From: Rhodococcus sp. 14-1411-2a
Lineage (GTDB): Bacteria > Actinomycetota > Actinomycetes > Mycobacteriales > Mycobacteriaceae
Length of the DNA: 64,000 nt
Direction of reading: 5' to 3'
Assembly (NCBI RefSeq): GCF_002259485.1
Contig: NZ_NPGA01000015.1
Coordinates: forward strand, 62,001 to 126,000
The stretch's first letter is position 1. Every line of letters starts with the position of its first letter. The translations under genes were made by a program, and so were the position numbers. Positions 1 through 7,629 of the stretch are shown here, piece after piece. Below the pieces are notes generated by a model, which was not told where the DNA came from, ran no database searches, and saw only the letters and a program-made list of their open reading frames with translations.

Positions 1-324
1 GACATGATCATCTCCGGCGGCGAGAACATCTTCAGCGTGCAGGTCGAGGAAGCCATCGGCGCGCACCCGTCGGTGTTGGAATGCGCCGTCATCGGCATCC
101 CCGACGACGAATGGGGCGAGGCAGTGAAGGCCGTCGTCGTGCTCAAGCCCGGAACGGAAGCCACCGAACAGGAGATCATCGACGTGGCGAAGAAGAACCT
201 GGCGTCGTACCAGAAGCCGCGGTCGGTCGATTTCGTCACCGCCCTCCCCAAGGCTCCCACCGGCAAGATCATGAAACGTGATCTGCGGACGCCCTACTGG
301 GAGGCCGCAGGTCGAACCGTATGA
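1..324 (+). CDS. Acyl-CoA synthetase (AMP-forming), C-terminal fragment
   Basis: Only the last 107 codons are in the window; the frame is open at the left edge. The visible part is the C-terminal lid domain of the AMP-forming acyl-CoA synthetase family: SGGENIFS at its start, CAVIGIPDDEWGE in the middle and PTGKIMKRD near the end, where the first Lys is the family's adenylation lysine. The enzyme would activate a carboxylic acid to its CoA thioester at the expense of ATP. Its stop overlaps the next start as ATGA, so it heads or continues an operon that runs to about 2979. The acid substrate cannot be read from this fragment. Confidence 0.9.
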   Translation, partial: DMIISGGENIFSVQVEEAIGAHPSVLECAVIGIPDDEWGEAVKAVVVLKPGTEATEQEIIDVAKKNLASYQKPRSVDFVTALPKAPTGKIMKRDLRTPYWEAAGRTV

Positions 325-761
325 CCGAGGAAGAACTACACGCGATGATCGGGACCCGGATGCCGGGCGGCACCCGAACGTTGGAGAAGTGGTGGGTCGG
401 CCTCGTTCTCGACGCGATGGAGTGCTCGGCCGACGACGGCGCAGCGCACCCGACCTTCGTATTCCTCGTCGCAACCGGGTCGATGGGGTGGACGTGGGAC
501 GAACTGTTCGCGGTGTTCTCCGCAACCGACGCGGATGGTCCGATGTTCGGCGAGACCGACACCGTCGTCCACGTACCACTGCTGGTCGGTTCCACCTACA
601 CGGTTACCGGCGAGATCGTCTCCGCCGTCAGGAAGACAGGGAAGAAGACCGGAGTGTTCGACATCGTTGGGTACCGGTTGGATATTCACGACGCCGACCA
701 CACGCTCGTGGCGTCCACCACCAACTCGATCGTCTTCCCGCGCCGAGAGCAGGCCGCATGA
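321..761 (+). CDS. MaoC-like/FAS1-like dehydratase, non-catalytic-type subunit
   Basis: A 146-residue single hot-dog protein of the FAS1-like dehydratase (MaoC N-terminal) type. It starts with MTEEELHAMIG and contains the GETDTVVHVPLLVGSTYTVTG stretch typical of this fold. The D-x4-H hydratase motif is not seen here but is present in the next gene. In actinobacterial steroid pathways such pairs (ChsH1/ChsH2 type) form a heteromeric enoyl-CoA hydratase, and the ATGA overlaps on both sides support co-translation with the partner. The hydratase role is inferred from family and neighbours; the substrate is unknown. Confidence 0.75.
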   Translation: MTEEELHAMIGTRMPGGTRTLEKWWVGLVLDAMECSADDGAAHPTFVFLVATGSMGWTWDELFAVFSATDADGPMFGETDTVVHVPLLVGSTYTVTGEIVSAVRKTGKKTGVFDIVGYRLDIHDADHTLVASTTNSIVFPRREQAA

Positions 762-1171
762 GACCCGAAGTGGGACAGACGCTTCCATCGCGCATCATCG
801 ACGGTGTCGATCCGGAGAAGATGAAGTTACTCTCTGCGCTGATGCGTGATCCCAACCCGATCCACTTCGACCGCACGGCGGTCGCCGAACTCGGCATGGG
901 GGACAGGACCGTCAACCAAGGGCCGTCGAACATGGCCTACGTGCTGTCGATGCTGGGGGCCTGGGCCGGCGGCGTCGACCGGATAACGCACCACCGCTTT
1001 CGATTCCTCGGAAACGTATTCGAAGGCGACCGACTCGAAGCAGGCGGCATCGTCACCGCAGTCCGAGAAACCTCGACCGCGTTCGAGGTGGAGTGCTCGC
1101 TGACATTGACCGTCATCGACGGTGCTCGAGTTCTGACCGGCACCGCAGCCGTAACCATCGACAAGGAGTGA
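758..1171 (+). CDS. MaoC-like enoyl-CoA hydratase subunit
   Basis: 137 residues, one hot-dog domain. RDPNPIHFDRTA at about residues 29-40 matches the hydratase-2 signature, whose Asp and His are the catalytic dyad of R-specific enoyl-CoA hydratases. The ATG at 758 overlaps the preceding stop (ATGA). Together with the upstream FAS1-like protein it probably forms one hydratase that adds water to an enoyl-CoA made by the synthetase/dehydrogenase steps of this cluster. A stand-alone MaoC protein of other function is possible. Confidence 0.8.
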   Translation: MRPEVGQTLPSRIIDGVDPEKMKLLSALMRDPNPIHFDRTAVAELGMGDRTVNQGPSNMAYVLSMLGAWAGGVDRITHHRFRFLGNVFEGDRLEAGGIVTAVRETSTAFEVECSLTLTVIDGARVLTGTAAVTIDKE

Positions 1172-1173
1172 AC

Positions 1174-2013
1174 ATGCCAGGACGTCTCGAAGGAAAAGTT
1201 GCATTCATCACCGGAGCCGCGCGCGGCCAGGGGCGAAGCCACGCAATCAGATTGGCGCAGGAAGGCGCTGACATCATTGCCGTCGACATCTGTCAGAACA
1301 TCGACACCGTCACACCGTTCTACCCGCTCGGCACCGAGGACGAGATGGCGGAAACGGTGAAGCAGGTCGAGGCTCTCGATCGGCGCATCTTCGCTCGTCC
1401 TGCCGATGTGCGTGATCTCGAGCAGCTACAAACAGTGTTCGACGAGGGTGTCGCCGAGCTCGGCCGTGTCGACATCGTCGTCGCCAACGCCGGCATCGCG
1501 ACCTATGGGCTCTCGTGGGAGCTGACGAGCGAGCAGTGGAAGGACATGATCGACGTCAACCTCACCGGCGTCTTCCACACCGCGAAGGTGGCCATTCCCG
1601 CTCTGATCGCGGCGGGTCGCGGTGGATCGATAGTGTTCACCAGCTCGATCGGCGGGCTCAAGGGTATCCAGCACGTGGGGCATTACGTGGCTGCGAAACA
1701 CGGCATCGTCGGCCTGATGCGCACGATGGCGAACGAGCTGGGCCAGTACAGCATTCGCGTCAACACCGTCCACCCGACGAATGTCGACACCATCATGATC
1801 CAGAACCCGGGCACCTATTCCATGTTCGCGCCGGGCGATCCGGAGCCCACGCAGGAGAAGGCAATGGCCGGTTTCGCCTCGCTCAACACACTGCCGGTGC
1901 CGTGGATCGAGCCCGTCGACATCAGCAACGCCGTGCTGTACCTCTCCAGCGACGAAGGCCGTTACATCACCGGAGTCACCCTGCCCGTCGACGCTGGTGC
2001 CTACATCAAGTGA
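1174..2013 (+). CDS. Mycofactocin-type SDR oxidoreductase
   Basis: 279 residues. The start at 1174 is chosen because AAGGAG lies just upstream and MPGRLEGKVAFITG fits the family. GAARGQGRSHA is the Gly-rich cofactor loop and IIAVDIC follows the second strand; this combination is the hallmark of the mycofactocin-coupled SDR subfamily, whose NAD(H) is held tightly and re-oxidised through mycofactocin. The catalytic Ser lies in FTSSIGG and the Tyr-x3-Lys in HYVAAKHG. It would oxidise a secondary alcohol, possibly a cyclic terpenoid one. No mycofactocin synthesis gene is in the window, so that link rests on the family motif and on the NDMA-type dehydrogenase at 3985-5106. Confidence 0.88.
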   Translation: MPGRLEGKVAFITGAARGQGRSHAIRLAQEGADIIAVDICQNIDTVTPFYPLGTEDEMAETVKQVEALDRRIFARPADVRDLEQLQTVFDEGVAELGRVDIVVANAGIATYGLSWELTSEQWKDMIDVNLTGVFHTAKVAIPALIAAGRGGSIVFTSSIGGLKGIQHVGHYVAAKHGIVGLMRTMANELGQYSIRVNTVHPTNVDTIMIQNPGTYSMFAPGDPEPTQEKAMAGFASLNTLPVPWIEPVDISNAVLYLSSDEGRYITGVTLPVDAGAYIK

Positions 2014-2023
2014 AAGGAACGTC

Positions 2024-2479
2024 ATGACGACAACTCTTGCTACCCAGGACCTCGCTCACCGCGCACAGCAGGCTCTCTACCGGTACGCCTGGGCCGCCGA
2101 TGCGGGCGATCTCGACACGCTTCGAGGTCTCGCGATGGAGGACATCAACGTCACGCAGACGACGGAGACGAAGCACGGGATAGAGGAATTCCTCGACATC
2201 TATCGGGCGTTCGCTGCGTCCGACACCGAGGTCTCGCGGCACGCCGTGACCAACACGTTGGTGAGCGAAGAGGACGGTGGAGTTCGCATCGATGCGTACT
2301 TCGAGGCCACCCTGTTCAATGCCGACAGCACCTCCCGTATTTTCGGTAGGTACTCGGACTCCCTGGTCGAGGTCGACGGGGAGCTCAAATTGGCGCACAA
2401 GCGCATCCTGGTCGACCGGGTGATGGCACTGCCGGTCGCGACGTCGGCGTTCGTCCCGTACGGGTCCGCCTCGTCGTGA
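2024..2479 (+). CDS. SnoaL-like / NTF2-fold protein 1
   Basis: 151 residues. The ATG at 2024 follows GAAAGGAACGTC, a good ribosome site 10 nt after the SDR stop. An N-terminal helix pair (LAHRAQQALYRYAWAADAGD) followed by alternating strands is the usual SnoaL-like/NTF2 pattern. Members act as cyclases, isomerases, hydratases or small-ligand binders. This is the first of four unrelated-looking SnoaL-like genes in 2.0-7.5 kb. The reaction cannot be assigned from sequence. Confidence 0.75.
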   Translation: MTTTLATQDLAHRAQQALYRYAWAADAGDLDTLRGLAMEDINVTQTTETKHGIEEFLDIYRAFAASDTEVSRHAVTNTLVSEEDGGVRIDAYFEATLFNADSTSRIFGRYSDSLVEVDGELKLAHKRILVDRVMALPVATSAFVPYGSASS

Positions 2480-2979
2480 GCCGGGTGGGGATCGACGACA
2501 ACGAGAACCTCGAGTCGGTCCGGGCGACGGCCGAGGGCCGCTCGACATTGATTGCGACACAGACCGAATGCACGTTCACGTTCACCACCGAAGCAGGGTG
2601 GCCGGCGGGCGTCGTGATGAGCTATCTGTTCACTCGAGATCGCTTCTGGTTGACGGCGGCATCGGGCCGCGCCCACGTGCGGGGCGCGGTTCGTGACCCA
2701 CGGGTGACGCTGGTGATCTCCAATGCAGGCACGACGCTGCCGGGACGGCAGATGTTGTCCATCCGCGGCACCGCCACCGTCCATTCCGACGACGCGGTGA
2801 AGTCGTGGTTCTACCCGGAGTTCGCGCGTCACCTCGCGCCGGCAGACCCCGACGCGTTCGCAGCGCTGCTGGACAGCCCTGCACGTGTCGTCATCGAGGT
2901 GGAGACCGTTCGCGTTGCGGTGAGCCATGATTCGACCAAGCTGCCCGGTGACGGGCGGGGCGGTCACCGGTCGCGGTAG
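2476..2979 (+). CDS. PNPOx-like split-barrel flavin/F420-binding protein
   Basis: 167 residues starting at a GTG that overlaps the previous stop (GTGA). The profile is that of the pyridoxamine-phosphate-oxidase-like split beta-barrel: AGWPAGVVMSYLF, a strand pair FWLTAASGRAHVRGAVRDPRVTLVI and LSIRGTATVH. Actinobacterial members bind FMN or F420 and reduce or oxidise small substrates, or bind haem. It is the last gene of the operon and overlaps the convergent gene at 2964-3482 by 16 bp. The substrate is unknown. Confidence 0.7.
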   Translation: MSRVGIDDNENLESVRATAEGRSTLIATQTECTFTFTTEAGWPAGVVMSYLFTRDRFWLTAASGRAHVRGAVRDPRVTLVISNAGTTLPGRQMLSIRGTATVHSDDAVKSWFYPEFARHLAPADPDAFAALLDSPARVVIEVETVRVAVSHDSTKLPGDGRGGHRSR

Positions 2980-3482
2980 GTGGACCAGGTCGGCGCGGAT
3001 TCGGGGTAGTCCGCGCCGGCGTACCTGGTCTGTGGCCAGCGGATGCGCTGGTCCGTGCGAAAGCTCGCGCCCATGGCCTCGAACGGAACCGCGTACATGA
3101 ACCTCACGCGGCGGTGCTGGAAGCGCCAGCGATCCGTCATGACATATCGGTCGGTGTAGCGAAAAGCACTCATCATCAACGTGTCTCGGACAGCCAGCTC
3201 GGCGTGTCCGGTCATGCGTCCGGCCGCGTGCCTGGGATCGTCGAGCGTGATCAAGTGGATCTCGGGCGTATGGAGCATGGTGGTGTAGCGATCCATACTG
3301 TCGACGTAGAACGCGCGCAGTTCCTCGTGGCCAGTGAGAGTCTTCCCCGCAATCGTGAACGTTGCATCGGGCGCGTACATCTCGAGTACCGACTCGATGT
3401 CGTGGTCGTCGACGGCCATCGAGTAAGCGCCGGCAAGATCTCGGATGGCGTCCTTGGCGATCAAGATGTCCAGCGGTTCCAT
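2964..3482 (-). CDS. SnoaL-like / NTF2-fold protein 2
   Basis: 172 residues from the ATG at 3482 (MEPLDILIAKDAIRDLAGAY). The frame stays open further upstream but that extension runs through an inverted repeat and looks non-coding. N-terminal helices then strands with PDATFTIAGKTLTGHEELRAFY are typical of SnoaL-like proteins, and the Tyr/Arg-rich C-terminal strand (HRRVRFMYAVP) resembles the ring-hydroxylase beta-subunit-like branch. It shares its strand with the SnoaL gene at 3563 and the alcohol dehydrogenase beyond. A role in the same catabolic pathway is inferred from position only. Confidence 0.7.
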   Translation of the reverse strand: MEPLDILIAKDAIRDLAGAYSMAVDDHDIESVLEMYAPDATFTIAGKTLTGHEELRAFYVDSMDRYTTMLHTPEIHLITLDDPRHAAGRMTGHAELAVRDTLMMSAFRYTDRYVMTDRWRFQHRRVRFMYAVPFEAMGASFRTDQRIRWPQTRYAGADYPESAPTWSTYRDR

Positions 3483-3500
3483 GTGTTGTCCGTTCCAGCA

Positions 3501-3554
3501 CGAAACGTACGTGCGTGTGCGCTGAGTACCAGCCGCACACGCACGTACGTTTCG
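3501..3554. repeat. Perfect 21-bp inverted repeat between two SnoaL genes
   Basis: Arms at 3501-3521 and 3534-3554 are exact reverse complements of 21 bp (CGAAACGTACGTGCGTGTGC plus one base) around a 12-nt loop. It sits 8 bp from the stop of the upstream minus-strand gene and 18 bp before the next start, so it would form a very stable hairpin in the operon RNA. A short T-run follows on the plus strand only. It may be a terminator or a processing or attenuation hairpin separating the two genes. Confidence 0.75.
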
Positions 3555-3562
3555 TTTTCTCG

Positions 3563-3973
3563 TCAGGCCTCGAAACCGTCCATCTGCGGCGGCGTGAGAG
3601 GGGAGATCACGCGGGAGGAAATCTTCCACCCGTCTTCGGTCAGAACATACGTGTCCTGGTTCAGCGCAATGGCTTTGAACGCGGCCCCACTTTTCGTGTG
3701 GCCCTCGGAGAACACGTAATTGGTGCCGTGGGCCGTGGTGTCCGAATCGGCGTGCACGATGTGGTTGGTGATGATGTGGAACTGATCCTCGATCTGCTCC
3801 GCATCACGCTCGAAGAAGTCGAGTATCTGCTCGTGTCCCTCGTAACGTGCCAAGCCTACCGGGGTTGCGTCCCATACCGCGTCCGCGGCGAATGCACTCA
3901 GCGCGAGTTTCGGATCGAACTTGTCCAACCCGAGCGCGTAGGTGTGCGTCGTTGCAATGATGTCTTCTCGCAT
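3563..3973 (-). CDS. SnoaL-like / NTF2-fold protein 3
   Basis: 136 residues, MREDIIATTHTYALGLDKFD. The short form contains the fold's N-terminal helix pair, the DAVWDATPVG strand and a C-terminal VLTEDGWKISSRVI strand. It lies 11 bp downstream of the dehydrogenase at 3985-5106 on the same strand, so the two are probably co-transcribed; the strong inverted repeat just after its stop may end or limit this transcript. A small-molecule isomerase, hydratase or binding role is inferred from the fold. Confidence 0.72.
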   Translation of the reverse strand: MREDIIATTHTYALGLDKFDPKLALSAFAADAVWDATPVGLARYEGHEQILDFFERDAEQIEDQFHIITNHIVHADSDTTAHGTNYVFSEGHTKSGAAFKAIALNQDTYVLTEDGWKISSRVISPLTPPQMDGFEA

Positions 3974-3984
3974 GTTTCGATCTC

Positions 3985-5106
3985 CTACTCGTCGTACATG
4001 ATGACGCCGCGGATGTTCTTGCCGTCGCGCATGTCCTTGATGGCCTCGTTGATCTGCTCGAGCTTGTAGGTCTTGGTGACCAACTCGTCGAGCATGAACT
4101 CGCCGCGGCGGTACATATCCGCGATCAGGGGGATGTCGCGTCGGGCCGTCGTGGTGCCGTACAACGTGCCCTGCAGCCTCTTTCCGGACATCGCGAAGGT
4201 GAACAGGTCGAACGGGACGTCGCGCTGCGTGACGGGCGCGGCCGATGTGAGGACGAGAGTGCCGCCGCGTCGGGTCATTTCCTGGGCGGGGTTGAGTAGG
4301 TGTCCGTAAGCGATGTCGACGGTGATGATCACCTTGTCGGCTCCCTGGCCGTTGGTGAGGCTGTCGACCAGTTCTTTTGCCTGGTCGAGGTTCTCTACGG
4401 TATGCGTCGCACCGAACAGTTTGGCCTGGTCGCGCTTGTACTCGATCGGGTCGACGGTGATGATGGTCTTCGCGCCCTTGTGGCGTGCACCCTGGACAGC
4501 GTTGATGCCGACTCCGCCAGTACCGATGATCACGACCGTCTCACCGAGGGTGACCTCGGCGGCATACACCGACGAACCCCAGCCGGTGGGCACACCGCAG
4601 CCGATGAGCGCGGCCTTGTCCAGGGGGATGTCCTTGCCGATCTTGACGCACGAGTCGATATTGGCGACCAGGTACGGCGAGAAGGTGCCGAGGAAGGAGA
4701 AGGGGCCGACGCCCTGCCCGCGGGCGTGTACACGGTGGGTGCCGTCGGGTGCGAATCCGGCGAGAACTCCGGCACCCATCTCGCACATGTTGGATCGACC
4801 GATCGTGCACATCTGACAATGGCCGCACGAAGGAAGGAACGAGAGTACGACGTGGTCGCCCACCTCGAAGCCGGTGACGTCGGGACCGAGTTCTTCGATG
4901 ACGCCTGCTCCCTCGTGGCCACCGATGATAGGAGCCCAATCGAGCGGAATGTCGCCTGTGTCGACGTGATCGTCGCTGTGGCAGATGCCCGAGGCCGCAA
5001 GTTTGATGCGAACCTCGCGGCTCTTGGGTGGATCGATCTCGATCTCTTCGACGCTCCAGCCCGAGCGCGTGCCCGGTTCCCAGATCAAGGCTCCGATGGT
5101 CTTCAT
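3985..5106 (-). CDS. NDMA-type zinc alcohol dehydrogenase
   Basis: 373 residues of the medium-chain dehydrogenase family. The start at 5106 has AAGGAG 7 nt upstream. Catalytic zinc ligands are visible as Cys42 in GICHSDDH and His64-Glu65 in GGHEGAG; the structural-zinc cysteines are Cys94, 97, 100 and 108; the Rossmann loop is GTGGVG. The sequence resembles the NDMA-dependent nicotinoprotein dehydrogenases of actinobacteria, whose bound NAD(H) is recycled through mycofactocin. It probably oxidises the primary alcohol produced by the nearby P450, with the aldehyde dehydrogenase at 13345 next. The intergenic region upstream holds two candidate operators. Confidence 0.9.
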   Translation of the reverse strand: MKTIGALIWEPGTRSGWSVEEIEIDPPKSREVRIKLAASGICHSDDHVDTGDIPLDWAPIIGGHEGAGVIEELGPDVTGFEVGDHVVLSFLPSCGHCQMCTIGRSNMCEMGAGVLAGFAPDGTHRVHARGQGVGPFSFLGTFSPYLVANIDSCVKIGKDIPLDKAALIGCGVPTGWGSSVYAAEVTLGETVVIIGTGGVGINAVQGARHKGAKTIITVDPIEYKRDQAKLFGATHTVENLDQAKELVDSLTNGQGADKVIITVDIAYGHLLNPAQEMTRRGGTLVLTSAAPVTQRDVPFDLFTFAMSGKRLQGTLYGTTTARRDIPLIADMYRRGEFMLDELVTKTYKLEQINEAIKDMRDGKNIRGVIMYDE

Positions 5107-5156
5107 TGATGCTCCTTCTTCGACGCGAACGCTGTTGTGCACGTGCGTTGTTGAAT

Positions 5157-5166
5157 TGATGCGCAT
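5157..5166 (-). promoter_or_regulatory. ATGCGCATCA motif upstream of the alcohol dehydrogenase
   Basis: Read on the minus strand this is ATGCGCATCA, about 50 nt upstream of the dehydrogenase ATG. The same sequence, in the same orientation relative to the gene, occurs just upstream of the lipoprotein gene (7610-7625) and of fprA copy 1 (17175-17188). The core ATGCGCAT is self-complementary. The binding protein is unknown. Confidence 0.35.
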
Positions 5167-5186
5167 TGTTTGATGTGACTGTCATC

Positions 5187-5198
5187 ACCATAACCATG
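5187..5198. promoter_or_regulatory. Candidate operator CATGGTTATGGT (site 1)
   Basis: On the minus strand the sequence is CATGGTTATGGT. Close matches lie in two other divergent intergenic regions of the cluster, at 9641-9652 (CATTGTTATAAT) and 10823-10834 (AATGGTTATACT on the minus strand). Shared positions give [AC]AT[GT]GTTATRNT. The regulator at 9725-10462 is the obvious candidate binder. Confidence 0.35.
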
Positions 5199-5256
5199 AT
5201 AATGATTAGTGTAAAGAGTGGGATGCTAGACAGTGAGTACAGAAAGAGGTGCCAAG

Positions 5257-5670
5257 ATGGTCGACCGTCCAACCAGCCAGACATTCACGCTCGCCTACGG
5301 AGACTGCGATGCGATCGGTATCTCGTATTTCGCGATGAACTATCCCTGGATGGAGCGCACCTACAGCGTGTGGCTGCACACACACGGTCTGGACAGTCAC
5401 ACGATGATGGAGACGGTGGGGGCGGGCACCGTCGGATTCGCCTCGGAGTGCAGCTACCTGACCTCCTGTCGAGTGTTCGACGAGATCGTCTGCGGCATGG
5501 AACTCGAACACCTGGGCACCACCTCGTACGTCATCGGCTTCCCGTTCACACGCGGCGACGAGCGGGTCGCCTACGGCAAGATCAAGTACGCGGTGCGCGG
5601 ATCCGACGGACTCAAGACCCCTATTCCCGACGCCTTACGCGCGGCTCTCGAGTCACTCGATCGTCCGTGA
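5257..5670 (+). CDS. 4-hydroxybenzoyl-CoA-type thioesterase (hot-dog)
   Basis: 137 residues from the ATG at 5257, preferred because AAAGAGG precedes it; a GTG at 5233 would add eight residues. The AYGDCDAIGISYF region holds the Asp used by 4HBT-family thioesterases, followed by NYPWMERTY. It would release a free acid from an acyl- or aryl-CoA, probably as a housekeeping step for CoA in this cluster. It is divergent from the dehydrogenase and overlaps the following transporter start by GTGA. Confidence 0.75.
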   Translation: MVDRPTSQTFTLAYGDCDAIGISYFAMNYPWMERTYSVWLHTHGLDSHTMMETVGAGTVGFASECSYLTSCRVFDEIVCGMELEHLGTTSYVIGFPFTRGDERVAYGKIKYAVRGSDGLKTPIPDALRAALESLDRP

Positions 5671-6938
5671 GTCGATCGCCGGCGGCCGGGTCGCTCCAAC
5701 CCGTCGGCACTCGCCGAAAACGAGTGCTCGGGGTCGCTGCGGCGGCAGCTTTCGCTTCCCTCGTCGTGGGGTCCAACGTGCCGGGGCCGTTGTTGCCGCT
5801 GTACGCCGAGCAGATGGCGCTCTCCACGTTCACGGTGTCGGCGCTGTTCGCCGTGTATCTCGTTGCCCTGGTGGTGACCTTCACGGTGATGGCCAGGACC
5901 CGGCTGACACGATTCGCCTGGGCCCTGCTGCCCGCTGCGATGCTCGGGGGCGTTGTCGCCGATCTCTCGCTCCTTGCCGGCGGCGAGAACGTGGTCTTCC
6001 TGTTCGTCGGGCGGTTTCTGACGGGCACCTGTGTCGGTGTGGCAACCGGAGCGACGGCAACAATCGTCGTCGCAGCACGCGGTGAGAAGGGTCGTACCAT
6101 TGCGTCGTCGGGAGCGATCTTCGGATCGTTCGTCGGCCTGATCCTCGGAGCCGGCGTCGCCGAATTTCTTCCGGGTCCGACAGTGACGGTCTACCTCGTT
6201 CATATGACATTGCTCGTGGTCGTGGCCTGCGTCTTGCTCGTTGCCCTCTACTCGGCTCGCGAGACGCTGCGGATCGCGCTGATCGAGCCGAAGGGTCGGC
6301 GTGAGGCCCGGCCGGGGCCGTACATCGCGCCACGGACCCGCGCCGCCGGCTATGGAATCGGCCTGGCGGGCTGGGCGATCGGCGGGATAGCCGTCGGGAT
6401 CTTGCCGACGGCGGTGCGCGAGCAGACGGGTAGCGAATCCCTGGTGGTCGGGGCCCTCGCGCCGGTGGTGCTGTTGTCGATCGCGTGGTTGTCGCCGTTC
6501 GCCTTCGCCGCGATCCGGACCCCACTTCGTCCCGTGCAATCGTTGGCACTGATCGGGTGCGGGGCCGTTCTCACTGCGTCGGGGGTGGTGTTGCCGAGTC
6601 TGCCGCTGATCCTGGCCGGGTGCGTGTGTTGGGGACTCGGCCAGGGGTTCGCCTATGCCTGCGGTCTGCGCCTGCTCACCCGTGGACTGTCGGCCATCGA
6701 GCAGGGCCGTACTGCATCACGTTTCGCGTCGTCCTCCTACGGTTTCACCGCCGTGCTCGCACTCGTCACCGGTGGCATCTCGACCGAGTGGGGAACGGGA
6801 GTTGGCATGGCTTTCGCGGGGCTCGTTTTCGTAGTGCTGTGTACGGCGGTCGCCGTACTCGGCCACAGGCGATGGGAGCTGCCGAAGGTGACGGACGCAT
6901 CGGCCCCGGAGCCCGTCGCAGCGCCGGGCACGGTATGA
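5667..6938 (+). CDS. MFS transporter, catabolic cluster
   Basis: 423 residues beginning at a GTG that overlaps the thioesterase stop. About twelve hydrophobic segments are seen, starting with VLGVAAAAAFASLVVGSNVPGPLLPLY; an Arg-rich cytoplasmic loop (EPKGRREARPGP) splits the two halves. Major facilitator family. Translational coupling to a CoA thioesterase inside a catabolic cluster suggests uptake of the substrate or export of an acid product; direction and ligand cannot be told. Confidence 0.8.
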   Translation: MSRSPAAGSLQPVGTRRKRVLGVAAAAAFASLVVGSNVPGPLLPLYAEQMALSTFTVSALFAVYLVALVVTFTVMARTRLTRFAWALLPAAMLGGVVADLSLLAGGENVVFLFVGRFLTGTCVGVATGATATIVVAARGEKGRTIASSGAIFGSFVGLILGAGVAEFLPGPTVTVYLVHMTLLVVVACVLLVALYSARETLRIALIEPKGRREARPGPYIAPRTRAAGYGIGLAGWAIGGIAVGILPTAVREQTGSESLVVGALAPVVLLSIAWLSPFAFAAIRTPLRPVQSLALIGCGAVLTASGVVLPSLPLILAGCVCWGLGQGFAYACGLRLLTRGLSAIEQGRTASRFASSSYGFTAVLALVTGGISTEWGTGVGMAFAGLVFVVLCTAVAVLGHRRWELPKVTDASAPEPVAAPGTV

Positions 6939-6951
6939 ATCGCCGCGCCGG

Positions 6952-7533
6952 CTAGGTTCTGCCGGGCGTCGACACAGGAAAATAGCGGGCCAACCAACTG
7001 CCGTCGCCGTCGTGCAGGACATCGGGCCAGTCTGCCGGGCGGTGATCTCCGTACGCGCGCATACTCTTCGGATCGCCGAGGCCGGATTCGTACTCTGCTA
7101 TCGGTAGGTAGTACATGTACGACATGAGGCGGTCCTCGAATTTCCAGATGCCGTCGTATCGGCGGTAGGTATCGCGGTAGCGCAGGGCGGCGACCATCGG
7201 TACCGAGTTCCGGACCAGTTCGGCGTGTGATCCGACGGATCCGCAGGCGAGATCGGGATCATCGTCGTCGAAGCGGACGATGTGGCCGTGGGTGACATGG
7301 TTCGTCGGGCCCAGGGCGTCGAACCGTCCCGTGAAGGCGGTGACGATCTCGTCGAGCCCGGACGCGGTGAACACCCCATCGATCGAACGCATCGAGGCCG
7401 TGTCGGAGAAGATCGCCCGGATACCGTCGACGTTTCGTTCGTCCATGACGAGGCAGTAGACGATCGGGAGCTCGTGGATGGCAGCGCGGGATTCGATTCG
7501 GTCGAGGCGCGCGGCGAGCTCGATGTCATTCAA
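6952..7533 (-). CDS. SnoaL-like / NTF2-fold protein 4
   Basis: 193 residues. MNDIELAARLDRIESRAAIHELPIVYCLVMDERN is the usual N-terminal helix pair; GVFTASGLDEIVTAF, HVTHGHIVRF and WKFEDRLMSYMYYLP are the strand region. The C-terminal tail mentions no further motif. It converges on the MFS gene and diverges from the lipoprotein gene. A role in the same pathway as the other three SnoaL-like proteins is inferred. Confidence 0.7.
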   Translation of the reverse strand: MNDIELAARLDRIESRAAIHELPIVYCLVMDERNVDGIRAIFSDTASMRSIDGVFTASGLDEIVTAFTGRFDALGPTNHVTHGHIVRFDDDDPDLACGSVGSHAELVRNSVPMVAALRYRDTYRRYDGIWKFEDRLMSYMYYLPIAEYESGLGDPKSMRAYGDHRPADWPDVLHDGDGSWLARYFPVSTPGRT

Positions 7534-7609
7534 TTGCGTTGCCTCCCTGTGATTTCACGGTAGTCAGGACATGGGTTGATCAAACCCGCATCATGGTGTT
7601 GTCCAGTCT

Positions 7610-7625
7610 ATGCGCATCATTATGA
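7610..7625 (+). promoter_or_regulatory. ATGCGCATCA motif upstream of the lipoprotein
   Basis: ATGCGCATCATTATGA ends 4 bp before the lipoprotein ATG. It matches the copies upstream of the alcohol dehydrogenase and fprA copy 1. A TTGTCC at 7599-7604 and TATGAG at 7621-7626 with a 16-bp gap could form a promoter overlapping it, in which case the ATG at 7642 would be the true start. Confidence 0.35.
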
Positions 7626-7629
7626 GTAA

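Noticed and set aside
2200..3540. A 446-codon minus-strand open frame.
   Set aside because: It crosses several genes with recognisable folds in other frames and has Arg/His-rich shadow composition.
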